Source: Tipula vernalis | Taxonomy: Eukaryota; Arthropoda; Insecta; Diptera; Tipulidae | Assembly: GCA_958295665.1 (NCBI GenBank) | Contig: OY282560.1 | Location: forward strand, 86,962,311 to 87,026,310 | DNA: 64,000 nt | Direction of reading: 5' to 3' | In this document: in pieces, positions 33,404 to 44,729 of the stretch | Numbering within the stretch: the stretch's first letter is position 1 | How the letters are laid out: each line of letters opens with the position of its first letter | Made by a program: the position numbers and the translations under genes | The notes under the pieces: model-generated | The model's input: only the letters and a program-made list of their open reading frames with translations | Database searches by the model: none | Told to the model about the DNA's origin: nothing

Positions 33404-36064
33404 CTAGTCGAATCTGGGACAATGGAAAAAAACATGCTTAGCGTCCTCAGCCAACCCAACACAATTAGGACCGTCCGGGCTGTTTTCAATTTTAAACCTG
33501 CACAAATATGCTCGAAAGCATCCATGACCTGTGAGGAACTGGGTGAGATAAAAATCGACATCCCCGTGATTACGGTTCATCCACACAGCTAAATCCGGTA
33601 TTAGCCGATACGACCATCGGCCTTTTGAGGACGTATCCCACCGAGCCTACCACCGTTCCATTAACTCTGCTCTTGCGGTGTTGCGTAGTGAACTCCTGTT
33701 CGGTACGTTTCTCTGAGCGTATAGACTTTGCCTTTCAATAGCTAACAGATCAATAGGCGGCATGCCAGCCACGACGTAAGCAGCATCGTCAGAGACCGTA
33801 CGAAATGCATAGGCAACTCTTGAGGCGCAACTTCTGTATACTGCATTTAATCTGCTCCTATAGCTCGGTACATTGAGCGCCTTAGCCCAACCTGGTGCTC
33901 CATATAGCATAACAGAGGTAATCACATTCGATAGGAGTTTCTTGCTTTTGTAGGTTGGACCACCTACATTTGGCATTAGCCTAGAGAGCATAAAAACAGC
34001 CTTTGCTGCCTTGTTACTGACAAATTCTATGTGATCCTTGAACGAAAGTTTGGCATCCATCATCACTCCCAGATATCTGATAGCTGACGTCGACAGAACT
34101 TCATGGTCCATCATTTGGAGAGATATTGACTCCTTAGTTTTCCTGCTTGTGATAAGAAGTGCTTCTGTTTTATGCTGTGCCAGCGTCAAACCTACAGCTG
34201 ACATCCAGCTTTCAACTTTCTCAAGTACCTCCATCCATATGAGTTGAATTTCCTCTATCTTCTTAGCAACAATGATTATCGCAATGTCATCAGCAAATCC
34301 TACGATCAGTGCTTCTTTAGGTAAAACGAGTCTGAGTACACCGTCATACATGATGTTCCACAGGGTCGGCCCCAAAACTGAACCCTGGGGTATGCCACCT
34401 AGAATCTCATAATCGATCGGCCCATCGTCTGTGTCATATTTCAGTACTCTATTCCTGAAATAATCCCTAACAATTCTCTGTAAGTAGAGTGGGACATTCA
34501 TCCTTTTTAAGGCTAAGAGGATTTCTTTCCAATTAGCAGTATTAAATGCGTTCTTAACGTCGAGCCCAGCACAATATTTTTTCTTGCCACCTTTCCATCT
34601 CTTTCCCTCGATCGCACATTGAGCAATGTTTTTGACAAGTTCCACCGCATCAATGGTAGATCGGCCCTTCCTAAAGCCAAACTGCTTATCCGAGAGACCA
34701 CCAATTTCTCCAATATATGAATCAAGCCTGTTGCATATTATACACTCAAACACCTTCCCCATCGTATCGAGCAGACATATAGGGCGGTAAGCTAACGGTT
34801 GGTCGATTGGCTTACTACCTTTAGGAATCAGGACCAGGGTTTGTAGTTTCCACTGTTTCGGGAATATGCCTCCGCTTAGACATTGATTATACACCTCGAG
34901 GAATATTCCTGGTTTTGCGGTAATTGCCGCTTTTACTGCCACGTTTGGTATTTTACTCGGACCCGGGGCTTTGTTAACTCCAATCCTACAACAAGCCACA
35001 TTCAGCTCTTCTAAGGAGATTTCTGGCACTGTTTCACTTTCCAATCTTCGTTCGATTTCTGGGATCTTTCCGAATTGTTGCGGAAAAAGACTGGAAACAA
35101 TTTCCCTCATTGTTTTGGCACAGGTCGGGGTTTCATTTTGTGGACGCCTAAGCTTGCCCATTATCAGCTTGTAGGGTCTGCCCCAGGGGTCGCGATCCAC
35201 CTCCCCGCTCAGTTCAGCAAAACAGCGTTGCTTGCTTTGACAAATGGCCTCTTTAAGCCTCCTACGAGCTTCACGAAATTCGTTTTGGAGACCAACCGAA
35301 CTAGAAGTACGCTTTGACCGCTAAAATTTCCGTCGAACACTATGGCAGGCTTTGCGATGCTGGGCTATTTCCTCGGTCCACCAGTAAACTGGGAAAAGAC
35401 GGCGACCTACAAATCTTCTGGTCATTGTTGCATCACAGGCTTTAATAATGCCAGTTGTTAATTGGCTTACCTTATCGTTAATAGATCCAAGTAGTTTGAT
35501 ATCCTTAGTCATCAGTAGAAAAGATTCTTGGTCGAAAGGCGTTGACTTCCATCCAGCAAATTTCCTAGCTTGTTCTCGTGGCTCGCTTTTCCAGGTATTA
35601 AGTTTAATTATGATTGCTTGATGGTCGCTTTGAGTGTAACGCTCGCTGACTTCCCAGCTAACTCTTGATGGAAGACCTGCACTGACAAAGGTAAGGTCTA
35701 CCACTGATCCGACACCGGCCCTGCGAAACGTGAGGACCTTTCCTACATTACAAAGCACGACATCCAGTACGGAGAATGCCTACATCAGAACCTGCCCTCT
35801 TCGGTTTGTGCACTGACATCCCCATTCGATCGCCCAGGCATTAAAATCTCCGGCAATAATGACAGGCTTGCGATTTAGAGCATCAGCTACCAGACGGTCC
35901 AGAAAAATTTCGAACTGCTCAATTGGGATATTTGGTGAGGCATAGCAACTATAAATATGGATTCCTTGAACTTTCACTCTGGTGAAGTCAGCCTCGATAC
36001 CTGACGCCAATTCTTGAAATATGAAACGACCACAGGACCAAACAGCCGCTCTGTTCGTAGTATC
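33404..36064 (-). pseudogene. R1-clade non-LTR pol (EN-RT), in-frame TAG codons only
   Basis: One frame runs from 36064 down to 33404. It covers the end of the endonuclease (YSCYASPNIPIEQFEIF, IAGDFNAWAIEWG, SDHQAI), the linker, and a complete RT (NKAPGPSKIPNVAVKAA, YRPICLLDTMGKVFE, KQFGFRKGRSTIDAV, GIPQGSVLGPTLWN, catalytic FADD in VGFADDIAI). The R1-type C terminus follows (WMNRNHGDVDFYLTQFLTGH and a cysteine/histidine cluster ending HCPRFD). Stops are TAG at 35780-35782, 35321-35323, 33647-33649 and 33404-33406; no frameshift separates the open parts. The largest open piece is 517 codons. The 5' part of the endonuclease and the 3' end are lost. R1 elements normally insert in 28S rDNA; no rDNA is present here. 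Confidence 0.9.
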
Positions 36065-36074
36065 AGAACCAAAG

Positions 36075-36845
36075 CTCTTTGTGATAATGACCCTAATAAA
36101 TTTACAATCTGAGTCCTATCCGAAAGATAGGAAGATAATAAACGAATAGCACAGCCCGAAAAATTATAAAATAATTTAAGGTTTTGTAGGAGAAGCTGAT
36201 AATTAATAGAATCAAACGCCTTGGAAAAATCCAAGAGGACAATTACCGCAAAAAATTTAGGCGCATTAAGGATACACGAGATATCTACAACATTAACCAA
36301 GGCGGAAGTTGTACTATGAAACTTACGGAATCCAGATTGATAACGATTTAATAAATGTGACTCGCACTAAGATACAATGAAATTTGATCCTTTAAAGCCA
36401 ATTCAAACACCTTAGATAGAGAATTATCATTTGGGAATAGCTATTTATGTAATCCATAAAAAAAGTCACAATACCGTCGATGTCATTTAATATTATTGGT
36501 GGTGGATTATACCCAACAATTACGGCATGCTTAGTATTTTTAACGTTTAGTTCTAAAATAATAAACTCAGTCTTCCCCAAAACAAGACGATGATCACATT
36601 TGATATTCAAAGACGATCTAAAATACACGGCCACCCCACCTCCTGATTTTTTCTTACCAGCAACACGATCATGGCGTAGCATTTTATAACCCGAAATTGC
36701 CACGCTAGAAGATGATATTTTTGGATGAAGCCAAGTCCGCACTCAAACACAAAATATCAAAATGTTTAGTTTGCATCAAAATTCTAACTTCATCAATATG
36801 TTTCACTAAGCTTCGTACATTTAGATACGGGTTATAGAAATAAAC
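36075..36845 (-). pseudogene. CR1/L2-like non-LTR remnant with internal deletion
   Basis: Read on the minus strand from about 36845: an endonuclease start (NVRSLVKHIDEVRILMQTKH, FDILCLS), a frameshift, then TWLHPKISSSSVAISGYKML and GKKKSGGGVAVYFRSSLNI. Near 36425 the frame jumps straight into RT sequence (LSKVFELALKDQISLYLSAS; VIVLLDFSKAFDSINYQLLL, with the first catalytic-site Asp in LLDFSKAFD). The end of the endonuclease and start of RT are missing. It breaks off at about 36075 against the R1 copy. Confidence 0.75.
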
Positions 36846-37000
36846 TCTTACTCAACATTGCACGGTTTATGTTGAATGGAGCTAGAAGGAACTGAAGCAG
36901 GCGATACGGAAACTCTAAAATTCAAATTACAAAATAGATTAGATAACAGGATAAAACTAATATACAAATTATACAAATAAAACATAAGGGCAATTACGCC
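36846..37000. other. Short gap between CR1-like and CsRn1-like elements
   Basis: AT-rich sequence without features. It may contain the outer end of the LTR of the next element. Confidence 0.4.
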
Positions 37001-37405
37001 GGTGGAACACGCAGTAGCGTGGTGTACAATTTGGAACGCTTCACTGATTGTTGCTCCAACTTATTCCTCGTGTTTATGACCATATAATTTCTTTAAATCT
37101 GACTCCAATTGATTTTTGAGACGTTCCGGGATAGATATCGTTTAGCGTAGATTAACAAGTGATATGTGCGAAACCGACGATGTATGCGTATAGATTCGCT
37201 TTTGATTCACAGCGATCGACTAAATATACACCAAAATTAAATGAATCGCATGTGCCACGATGTGTGTGGACGAAAACAGAGTTTGATACAATGCGTTTTG
37301 CGATTTGCCGTTTCAACATCGAATACGTGTTACCCGATGAGTAGGTTTCTCTATATTTTTTAACATTGACCTTTTCCCAACAAACAACGATTTGTAATTC
37401 CGTAC
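37000..37405 (-). repeat. Putative 3' LTR of CsRn1-like element
   Basis: On the minus strand the purine-rich GGGGAGGGAGTA (37408-37419) is followed by TGTACGGAATTACAAATCG, a plausible polypurine tract and LTR start. The end is not defined because the partner LTR is missing. An open frame passes from pol into the LTR (to 37152) without meaning. Confidence 0.5.
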
Positions 37406-37408
37406 AAT

Positions 37409-38641
37409 ACAATACTCCCTCCCCAGCGAAGGCGTAGCCTGAGCGAGACAACGAGTCCAAAAGACGCGCCGGTGTCTTTATCTGATGCCCGCTGCCAGAG
37501 CGGAGAGGCAACTGTTCGATTATTTCGGGCTCGTGAAACGTTACATGTTTTTTCGCTGACTTAGTTTGTACTTGAGTATCCGTCTGTCTGTGATCTGACG
37601 ACGTGTCCGGGTTCTGCGTGGAAGGTTGTTGGTCAGATGTCGAAGTTGTCGTGAAACAAGTCTTAAGCCGGTCGATGCTGACGTTGACCTGCCTGTTGTT
37701 AAATTCAATCATGAAATTTTTGTAGTATACGGAGATTGTAATGATTTGCGAACTGCATCCGTGCGTAAGAACACGTGAGTACAAGTTTTAAATTCTTGAC
37801 TCACGAATGTTTTTTCAACGCAATGTCGAGATGCTGGTGTTGGTTTTAACTCAGAGAAATGCCCTTTTAACAGTTTCACAAAATCGCTTTGCGGAACCTT
37901 ATTTGAGTTATCCAGGAATTGTCCTGGCAATCGGATTGTTGTTCCGTATAGAAGTTCAGCACATGAAGCTTGTAATTCATCACTGAACGATGATCGTAGC
38001 CCTAACATGACTGTCGGAAGAATGCTGGTCCAATCGGCTCGCTCGTGGCACATAATCGCGGCCTTGACAGTGCGGTGCCATCTCTCAACCATGCCGTTGC
38101 ACTTAGGATTATAAGCCGTAGTTCGAATTCGTTTGAAACCTAGTAATTTAGATAACTCGTTGAAAAGTTCGGATTCGAACTGAGTTCCTTGATCTGTAAG
38201 AATGGACACTGGAACGCCAAACTGGGATATCTATGTAGAATAAACAGCGAACGCTACAGTGGCAGCCGATATGTCCGGTACAGGAACCGCTTCAGGCCAA
38301 CACGTGAAACGATCAATTAGCGTGACGCAATATCGTTGATTATCAGAAATCGGTAAAGGACCAATGATGTCTAGATGTATCTCTGCAAAACGTTGCGAAG
38401 CTAATGTGAAGTTGCTGAGAGGGGACTTGGTGTGCCTTGAAACTTTCGACTTTTGGCAGTGAACACATCGTTGTGTGAAAACTTTCGAATCCTTTCGTAA
38501 CGATGTCCAGATAACATTTTTAGTTAAAATATTGGTTGTGGCTTGGATTCCGGGTGCGAAAGGTTGTGAAATGATTTGAAAATTTGTTTCCGGAAGTTTA
38601 ACGTAATAAATGGACGCGGTATGCCAGTCGAAATAACGCAA
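37409..38641 (-). pseudogene. CsRn1-like integrase
   Basis: The frame 38641-38231 carries the C-X2-C half of the zinc finger (CVHCQKSKV), then FAEIHLDIIGPLPI (catalytic Asp) and LIDRFTCWPEAVPV. After a stop or shift at about 38220 the next frame gives TDQGTQFESELFNELSKLLG (second Asp) and YNPKCNGMVERWHRTVKAAI (catalytic Glu), then the C-terminal region. A last shift near 37750 leads to the tail with LRSGSGHQIKTPARLLDSL. The triad is complete but spread over three frames. Confidence 0.85.
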
Positions 38642-38689
38642 TAAATACGTTTATTGGAATTAAACGTTATTGGGACTTGCTTGAAATTT

Positions 38690-39240
38690 AGTGACATGTT
38701 TTTACTATATGCAAGAGTTCTCGTAATTCGGCATCGTTGGTTTGTGCTTCCGCGATTATTGTATAGTCAATGCTTTCAGGAATAGAAATTTGATTTATAC
38801 GAGATAAGGTATATGCAACGACGTTGTTAACGCCGAAGATGTGTTGGATATCGGTTGTGAATTGACCGATAAAGTCCAGGTGTCGAAATTGACGCGGAGA
38901 TGATTTATCCGGATTCTGATAAAATGCGTAGACTAGGGGTTTGTGGTCGGTGAACAGAGTGAAACTACGACCTTCGAGAAGATGCCGAAAGTGCTTAATG
39001 CTAGATTAGTCTGCAGACAGCTCTCTATCATAAGCGCTGTAACGTTGTTGCGTCTCGCTAAGACCGTACTGAGAAAAAACTGAGCGGTGGCCATGTATTC
39101 GAGACAAACTGCTGTACCACTCCTCTGATTGCATGATCGGATGCGTGTACCATAACTGTTAAACGAGCGTCGGGGATTGGGTGTGCGAGTAGTGTCGCTT
39201 GACATAGTTTCTCCTTACAAGTGTTAAAAGCGTCTATAGA
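38690..39240 (-). pseudogene. CsRn1-like RNase H, frameshifted
   Basis: Readable pieces in different frames are CKEKLCQATLLAHPIPDARL, MVHASDHAIRGVVQQF (first Asp), ETQQRYSAYDREL (Glu) and FTLFTDHKPLVYAFYQNPDK (Asp), then LDFIGQFTTDIQHIFG. It follows RT directly and precedes the integrase. At least two shifts break it. Confidence 0.75.
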
Positions 39241-39249
39241 TGCTGAGGT

Positions 39250-39984
39250 TCATTCGACTGGAGTTTTGCTGTTCTTCTTGTAACCTTTCAAGAAGTTATT
39301 AAGTACAGCTTGATCTTCAGAAGCGCTGGGAATAAAACGTCTGTAAAAATTAATCATTCCCAAGAATCGTTTGAGTTGATTAACCATTACAGGCCGTTCG
39401 AAGTTTTTAATGACGTGAACTTTGTCTGGAAGTGGAAGAATGCCTTGTTCGTTTATTAAGTGACCGAGGAATTTAATTTCGGGTAATGCAAAGACGCATT
39501 TGTCGGAATTAATGATCAAACCATGTTCTGATAATTTTTGAAAAACGATCTTGAGGTGCTCGAGATGATCTTCGAAAGACTTGGATGCGATCAGAATATC
39601 ATCCAAGTAGACAAAACAGAACTTGAGGCCGAATAAAACAGAATGCATTAGTCTTTGAAAAGACTGTGCTGCGTTCCTTAGCCCAAAAGTCATTTTGGTA
39701 AATTCAAAAAGACCAAAAGGTGTTGAAATTGCTGTCTTGGGGACATGTGATGGTTCGATCGGGATTTGATGATACGCTTGAACAAGGTCGATAGTCGAGA
39801 AAACTGTACAACCTTTTATCGAAAAGTCTAATAGATTCGGTATGGGATATCTGTCAGGAACTGTAACTCGGTTTAGCGAACGGTAATCACCGTAGGTTCT
39901 CCAGTCTCCATTCTTTTTCAAAACAAGGTGAAGAGAACTTGCCCACGGTCTTTTGCTAGGACGACAAATACCTTGCGCTAACAT
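39250..39984 (-). pseudogene. CsRn1-like reverse transcriptase
   Basis: This is a 244-codon frame with the RT motifs in order: [54 protein letters not shown], the catalytic box [11 protein letters not shown] (YLDD) and the thumb [18 protein letters not shown]. The palm residues are all intact. The part joining it to the protease (40156-39985) carries a stop or shift near 40040. Confidence 0.88.
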
Positions 39985-40156
39985 GTTATCGAATTCGGCT
40001 TTTGCGATAAGGAGTTTATCCGGTGCTAAACGACGTTGTTTCTAACCGATGCGTGACGTTATGTTTTATAGCAGTGCTGCTTAATGAGCGACTCGTTATC
40101 GCAGGGAATTGTTTAAACAGATCGTGTACCTTTGATGGGACCGTTGTCTGATTAAT

Positions 40157-40555
40157 CTATGACAAGCCTTGCGTTGCCATACGTGTAATTAGACCGGTGA
40201 TCGACAGCGAAATCACCGGATCTATGATCTTCCGTTTGCTAATGTCCACTATTATACCTGTATGTTTCAAAAAGTCCGCGCCGAGTACAGGCGTCGAAAC
40301 GGCAGCGATAACAAATACCCAACGAAATTCGCGACGTAATCCAATGTCTAATTTTAACCATTTGGTACCATACGCCAACACCGGTGTGCCGTTGGCAGCG
40401 TATAAATTTATTGTAGATGTTGCTTTTACTGATTTGAAATTTTCAAAAGGAATGATAGACAAGTCTGCGCCGGTATCGATCAAAAACTTCAGATTATTTG
40501 TAGAATCGAATATGATAAGGCGACTGGAAGTGGTGTCATCATTGACTGTCGCCAA
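40157..40555 (-). pseudogene. CsRn1-like aspartic protease
   Basis: The frame includes LKFLIDTGADLSIIPFENF with the catalytic Asp-Thr-Gly, INLYAANGTPVLAYGTKWL and TPVLGADFLKHTGIIVDI, the usual three protease blocks. The frame itself is open for 132 codons. In a functional element it would be part of Gag-Pol. Confidence 0.85.
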
Positions 40556-40569
40556 CGTTTGATGACATT

Positions 40570-40758
40570 TTAAAAATTTTGATTTGAAAGGGATGAGCTT
40601 TTGGTATTAACATTATTGTTTGCAGACCGAAAAGTACATCCCTCGATGCATTTTTGAGCCTTATCGCCAAACTTGTAATGGTAATAACAAGTTGTATACT
40701 TGCTGAATGAAAGAAACTTTTGTCTTGCGAGAGACCATTTATGTTCTTTAATATTCAC
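40570..40758 (-). pseudogene. CsRn1-like gag tail
   Basis: The piece CYYHYKFGDKAQKCIEGCTF has the C-X2-H-X3-FG...C...C pattern seen just before the protease in CsRn1-type elements. Upstream gag is missing. Confidence 0.6.
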
Positions 40759-40829
40759 AAAAAGACTAAACTCTAATACATAAAAACAAGAGAGAGAAAA
40801 ATAAAATGCAAAACAAAACGCCTAATTCA

Positions 40830-41045
40830 CCTCAATCGATTCTGGACTGTCAACAAATAATTCAAAATGTCCATATAACTTATTTCAACAACTTTCGATT
40901 GACTTACTAATTTTTGCAAAAAATTTACCAAGCTAGTTGTGGTGGACTTCCCCGAGTAATTCATTATCAACAAGCTTCTCAAATAATTTAGTAAGTCCTC
41001 TACAATTATGTATAGCATTCCTAATACCAGATATAGGCCAATAAA
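40830..41045 (-). pseudogene. Non-LTR reverse transcriptase fragment
   Basis: On the minus strand RPISGIRNAIHNCRGLTKLF, EKLVDNELLGE and, in another frame, GKSTTTSLVNFLQKLV, VVEISYMD suggest RT block 2 (YRPIS...KxxEKL) and the following STTTxL segment. It is short and frameshifted, so no clade is assigned. Confidence 0.45.
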
Positions 41046-42764
41046 TGATCATTTCCAAACAGTATATGAAAGTACGCTTTAAGCCCAAATCTGAGCAAGA
41101 CACCATTTTCTCAGATGACTTAGATCAGAGTTCATAGACTTGAATACCCATTGTACAGAAACACTTGATTATTCGTGAAAACTAACTTTGAAGAAAAATC
41201 CAAATAATAAATTGATTTTCAAGCTACGTGCCCTAGAATAGGGGAATCTTTTGTAAACCCCCGGAACTCCCTCTATGCAGAAACCCATCTCAACGTGATG
41301 CCACCACGAAAATTAAAATCTTTTGTGCTTAGCTCCAGCTCCAATGTACTTTAACAATATTCCCATTTTCCTGAGGACTTAGAAGCAGGGATCAGCAAAC
41401 ATGTCGGGAAAAGGGACACCCTATTACAATACTATTTAGAATTGTTAAAATGAAACTTTGACATTTTTATTCGCATTTATTAAAATCATCTGAACAAATT
41501 TAAGTATTGTTATTACATGGATGTGAAGTTTTCCACAAATCCACAGATTCTATATAATGTATTAGTTTCACACTGCTAAACTAAATTCCAATTGCAAAAA
41601 ATTACGATTCATATTGAAATATTTAGTACTAAAAATGTAATTTCATTACAAAATCTTTCAAATAAAAGTGATTTCCTGTGAAAGTAAGACCATTCAGAGG
41701 CAATATTAATGGAATTTAGTCAAAATAATATATGGACCATAAAAAAATGAATCCAAACCAAAGGCAAGTGGCGTAAATGACATTTAACAATTGTTAGTCT
41801 TAATCGCCAGAAAAAATGTCTAGTTTAAATTAATTCTTGGCTTAAGAAATAGTTAATCGGCATAATGGACCACAATTTTAAGCAGCTATTCCATGTACTA
41901 TCGGATCCCAAGTTCAAATATCTAGTAGTAGGTATTAACGGTCAATGAACGATTTCGGACGAAATTTCAATTAGTACCTAAAGTTTCCAGGCTAATTTAT
42001 TCCCCTGGATAGGGGGGAGTTTTTGGGCTCGATGGATGTATGATTAGGGCAGCTACTATATGTACTATCGGAAAGTGAATTCAAATCTCTGGCAATGAGT
42101 GCTAAGGCTAATTTATCAGTTTCATATCCATATTCATCAATAATTATTTATATTTTCTAATTGCTGGGTTCCATTTAACGTGGCAAAGTACACACAAGTA
42201 CTTCTGACTGCACGCAGCTACTCTTGCTAAATTTTATGAATTGTTTGCTTTTTGAATTTATGGCACCTTACTACCTCGTCTATCTTATCATATACAAGTT
42301 AATGTACATTTGTTTGTTTTATGCAATCAAAACAAATGTGTCTATAATATGTCGATATGGTGACATCTCTGTTAGGGCATATGTACTACATTTACTACAC
42401 AATGTTTCTGCTACTACATCCATCGATTACCATTTTATGTGAAATTTTGGTCACTTATTTTTTCGACACATGACAAAAAATTGACAAAAATACCACATAA
42501 AGTAGTGATTGGTGGAAAAAAATGTGGAAATATTTGTAACAAAATGGATGAAAAATAATGGATGGAGTTGCCGGTGGCTAGAACGCGAAAACGAAAATCA
42601 AATTTCTAGATTTTTGGTGGAACATTTTTTAAATTACAACCAACTTTTTTTTTTTATGTATGGAACAAATTTTGAATTGATTGATTGATTGGAGTGAACA
42701 TTTCGCTTTGGCTGTGATAAACCTTTTTCAAATTGCCTAAAATTGATGAGAACTAAAGGGTGGG
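41046..42764. other. Unassigned stretch with weak direct repeat
   Basis: No credible gene is present. GCAGCTATTCCATGTACTA (about 41882) and GCAGCTACTATATGTACTA (about 42050) head two related segments about 168 bp apart. A segment near 42359-42420 (TGACATCTCTGTTAGGGC, TACTACATTTACTACAC) could be LTR-like. The open frame at 42224-42442 has no recognisable content. Confidence 0.4.
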
Positions 42765-43110
42765 CCATTATCCTTTACCAATATCTTCGGATTACCAAAA
42801 ATTGAAAATTTTTGTTCTAAACAACTGATAACTGAATTAAGCATCCACTGATATTACAAAAATTACATTTGCCAAAGTGAAATAGGTCAATATGAATACG
42901 TTCATATGGGAATATTGGATGTCGCCATGCCCTGTTTGGCACATCTTTAGTTGTCCTTTGTGTTAAGCCACAGCCATCACATGATTTTACAAAATTTTCA
43001 ATATCTTATGTTATTCCATCATTTTCATTCTAACGATTCCAATATGTTCTCTATATAGCCTGAAATTACATTTACACAGTTATGCGTTTCGCTTACCGTA
43101 AGGTTGACAG
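42765..43110 (-). pseudogene. Old Gypsy relic: integrase piece
   Basis: Minus-strand reading gives DIENFVKSCDGCGLTQRTTK, VPNRAWRHPIFPYERIHIDL (zinc-finger end and first catalytic Asp). After a gap comes LNSVISCLEQKFSIFGNPKI then LVKDNGPPFS (second Asp). The central part of the core is deleted. Together with the gag pieces at 43795-44145 and 47344-47424 it belongs to one minus-strand Gypsy copy. Confidence 0.7.
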
Positions 43111-43794
43111 GCTCCTGTATCCACTTCCATCGATAAAGAGGTATCGTGGATTAATATGTGCACAATTTTAAACTATGACCAAGCATTAAAAAATATCTCC
43201 CGGTTGATATCGGGGCCACCGGCCCCGGTTAGGATTGTTAGTATCGGATTGAGATCATCAACCCGGTTACAAATACCTTGACGGTCAATTGTTAGTAGTT
43301 ACAATTTTTCTAAAAATTACTTTACTGCTTTTTTGCTTAAACCTGCTTTCAATCCTTGGCATTCTAAAGTCAATATTAATTGGTTATCAATTACCGCTTA
43401 TATACATATTTTCCACCACCTTACTTCTTCCGACCGTTTTTAATTGATTGATTGATTTTTAAATAACTAATCATACTCTCAACCAATTAAGTTTAATTTT
43501 AAATTTAATTTAATTTCTATAAACCTGTTATGAATTAATCTTTAAGTACTACACAACCTTAATGTTAATATTAATGTCTGATTCCTTTGGCTGCTTCAGA
43601 TTCCAGAACCCGCCTTCAGAAATTTATTATTGTAGTATGATTAAGAACTATCTAAATCTAATTTTATGGTTTATTAGACTAACAACTGCATTCTGAAATA
43701 ACGTTTATTATTTTGTTGAGTCAAATTTCTTTACACTTCTTCATTTGTAATCATTATCAATTTAAATTTCACTTAGAACTTATCATCATTAGTT
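43111..43794. other. Gap within old Gypsy relic
   Basis: This is AT-rich sequence where protease and RT would be expected; none can be read. A GC-rich snippet at 43210-43230 (GGGGCCACCGGCCCCGG) is self-complementary. Confidence 0.4.
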
Positions 43795-44145
43795 CGGATA
43801 CGATCTAATAGCTACTTATTCAAGTGATATCGCAACTTGAATAGTGCATTTTTGACTGGTCTAGCATGATCCAAAATCTTCCCAAAATTACATGTGGATG
43901 CTAACATTTTCAATTCCACTATGTACTCACTTATTCGTTGAAATGTTGATTCCTTTCGTTTTGGGCTTAAAATGGTCCGATAAAGTTTTTTGCAAATAAT
44001 GTAATATTAGTTCGGTCAGTAATTTCGGATAAGTTAATCTACATAGAATTTTAAATGCCTCTGAACTAATTAGAGCTAGAAATACCGAAAGCTTTCGAGT
44101 TTCTTCCACTTTGTTACACTTTGTAAAAGCTCAAATATATTCTCC
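43795..44145 (-). pseudogene. Old Gypsy relic: gag piece
   Basis: Minus-strand reading gives VEETRKLSVFLALISSEAFK, then TYPKLLTELILHYLQKTLSD and HFKPKTKGINI. After a shift comes RISEYIVELKMLASTCNFGK with ILDHA. This is the capsid region of a Gypsy gag (the LxxLxxHFxPK...RxxEYIxELKxLAxxCNFG pattern). It stops abruptly where the CR1/L2-like element begins. Confidence 0.72.
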
Positions 44146-44181
44146 TTTAATATTAAAAATTTCTCAAACATCTTCTCTTGT

Positions 44182-44691
44182 AGAGATGACAGGTCCGGGG
44201 GGAGGGGGGGGGGGGGGGGGGGGGGAATTGCGATGTTCATCAGGGAAGATATTCGCTATAATATCCTAAACACTGACGCTGGGACCTTGCCGTTCCAGTT
44301 CATTTGTATTCAACTCTCGGGGTTTAATCCAATTAATGATTGTGGGATCTATAGGCCACCTGGCTCTGATACTACTTATTTTTTAGAAATCTTGGAACAA
44401 CTTCTATGTAGCAACAATTCCAATTCTGACTTTATTATAGTAGGAGATTTGAATATACCGATTAATAAAAAATTAAAACTAATTTCTGAGTACAATTCCA
44501 CCTTCTTAAGTTATGGTATGGTTGTTACTAACACATTTGCTACCAGACCAGTAAGTGGTAATATCTTGGATCATGCTATTAGCAGTTTTCTTAATATAGA
44601 ACAAGTTTTTAACTCAACAATTGAATCTGATATCAGTGATCATAGTTTTATTTTTTCAAAGTTCGTGTTTAAACCGAAATACATACCATAA
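44182..44691 (+). pseudogene. CR1/L2-like endonuclease with poly-glycine run
   Basis: In frame with ATG 44233 the reading is RDDRSGGRGG, more Gly, then GIAMFIREDI. It continues IYRPPGSDTTYFLEILEQLL, IIVGDLNIPINKK (catalytic GDxN), TNTFATRPVSGNILDHAISS and ISDHSF (SDH motif). The Gly run is coded by the G tract at 44197-44225 and lies where these endonucleases have a short GGGxA motif. The N-terminal part of the domain is missing. Confidence 0.8.
44197..44225. repeat. Poly-G tract (G6-A-G22)
   Basis: Six G, one A, then 22 G. It is strongly biased on one strand and can form G-quadruplexes. In the element frame it codes glycine. Confidence 0.9.
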
Positions 44692-44729
44692 ATAAAGAAT
44701 TAGAAAAGAAAACGGTAAATTATGACAAA

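Larger units (their letters stand above)
37000..40758 (-). mobile_element. CsRn1-like Gypsy retrotransposon, 5'-truncated
   Basis: In minus-strand order come a gag tail, protease, RT, RNase H, integrase and a putative 3' LTR. The style of several motifs (protease ANGTPVLAYGTKWLKLDIGL and [33 protein letters not shown]; integrase ending in a short basic tail before the LTR) is that of the CsRn1/Kabuki branch. Gag is cut off at about 40758 and no 5' LTR is seen. Several frameshifts show that it is inactive. It is a different lineage from the copy at 22528-27702. Confidence 0.82.

Noticed and set aside
33404..36064. Site-specific R1 insertion in 28S rDNA
   Set aside because: No rDNA sequence flanks the copy; it is a truncated insertion or a non-rDNA member of the clade.
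42224..42442. 72-codon hydrophobic frame
   Set aside because: There is no family resemblance, it lies in AT-rich sequence, and no splice or promoter signs were seen.
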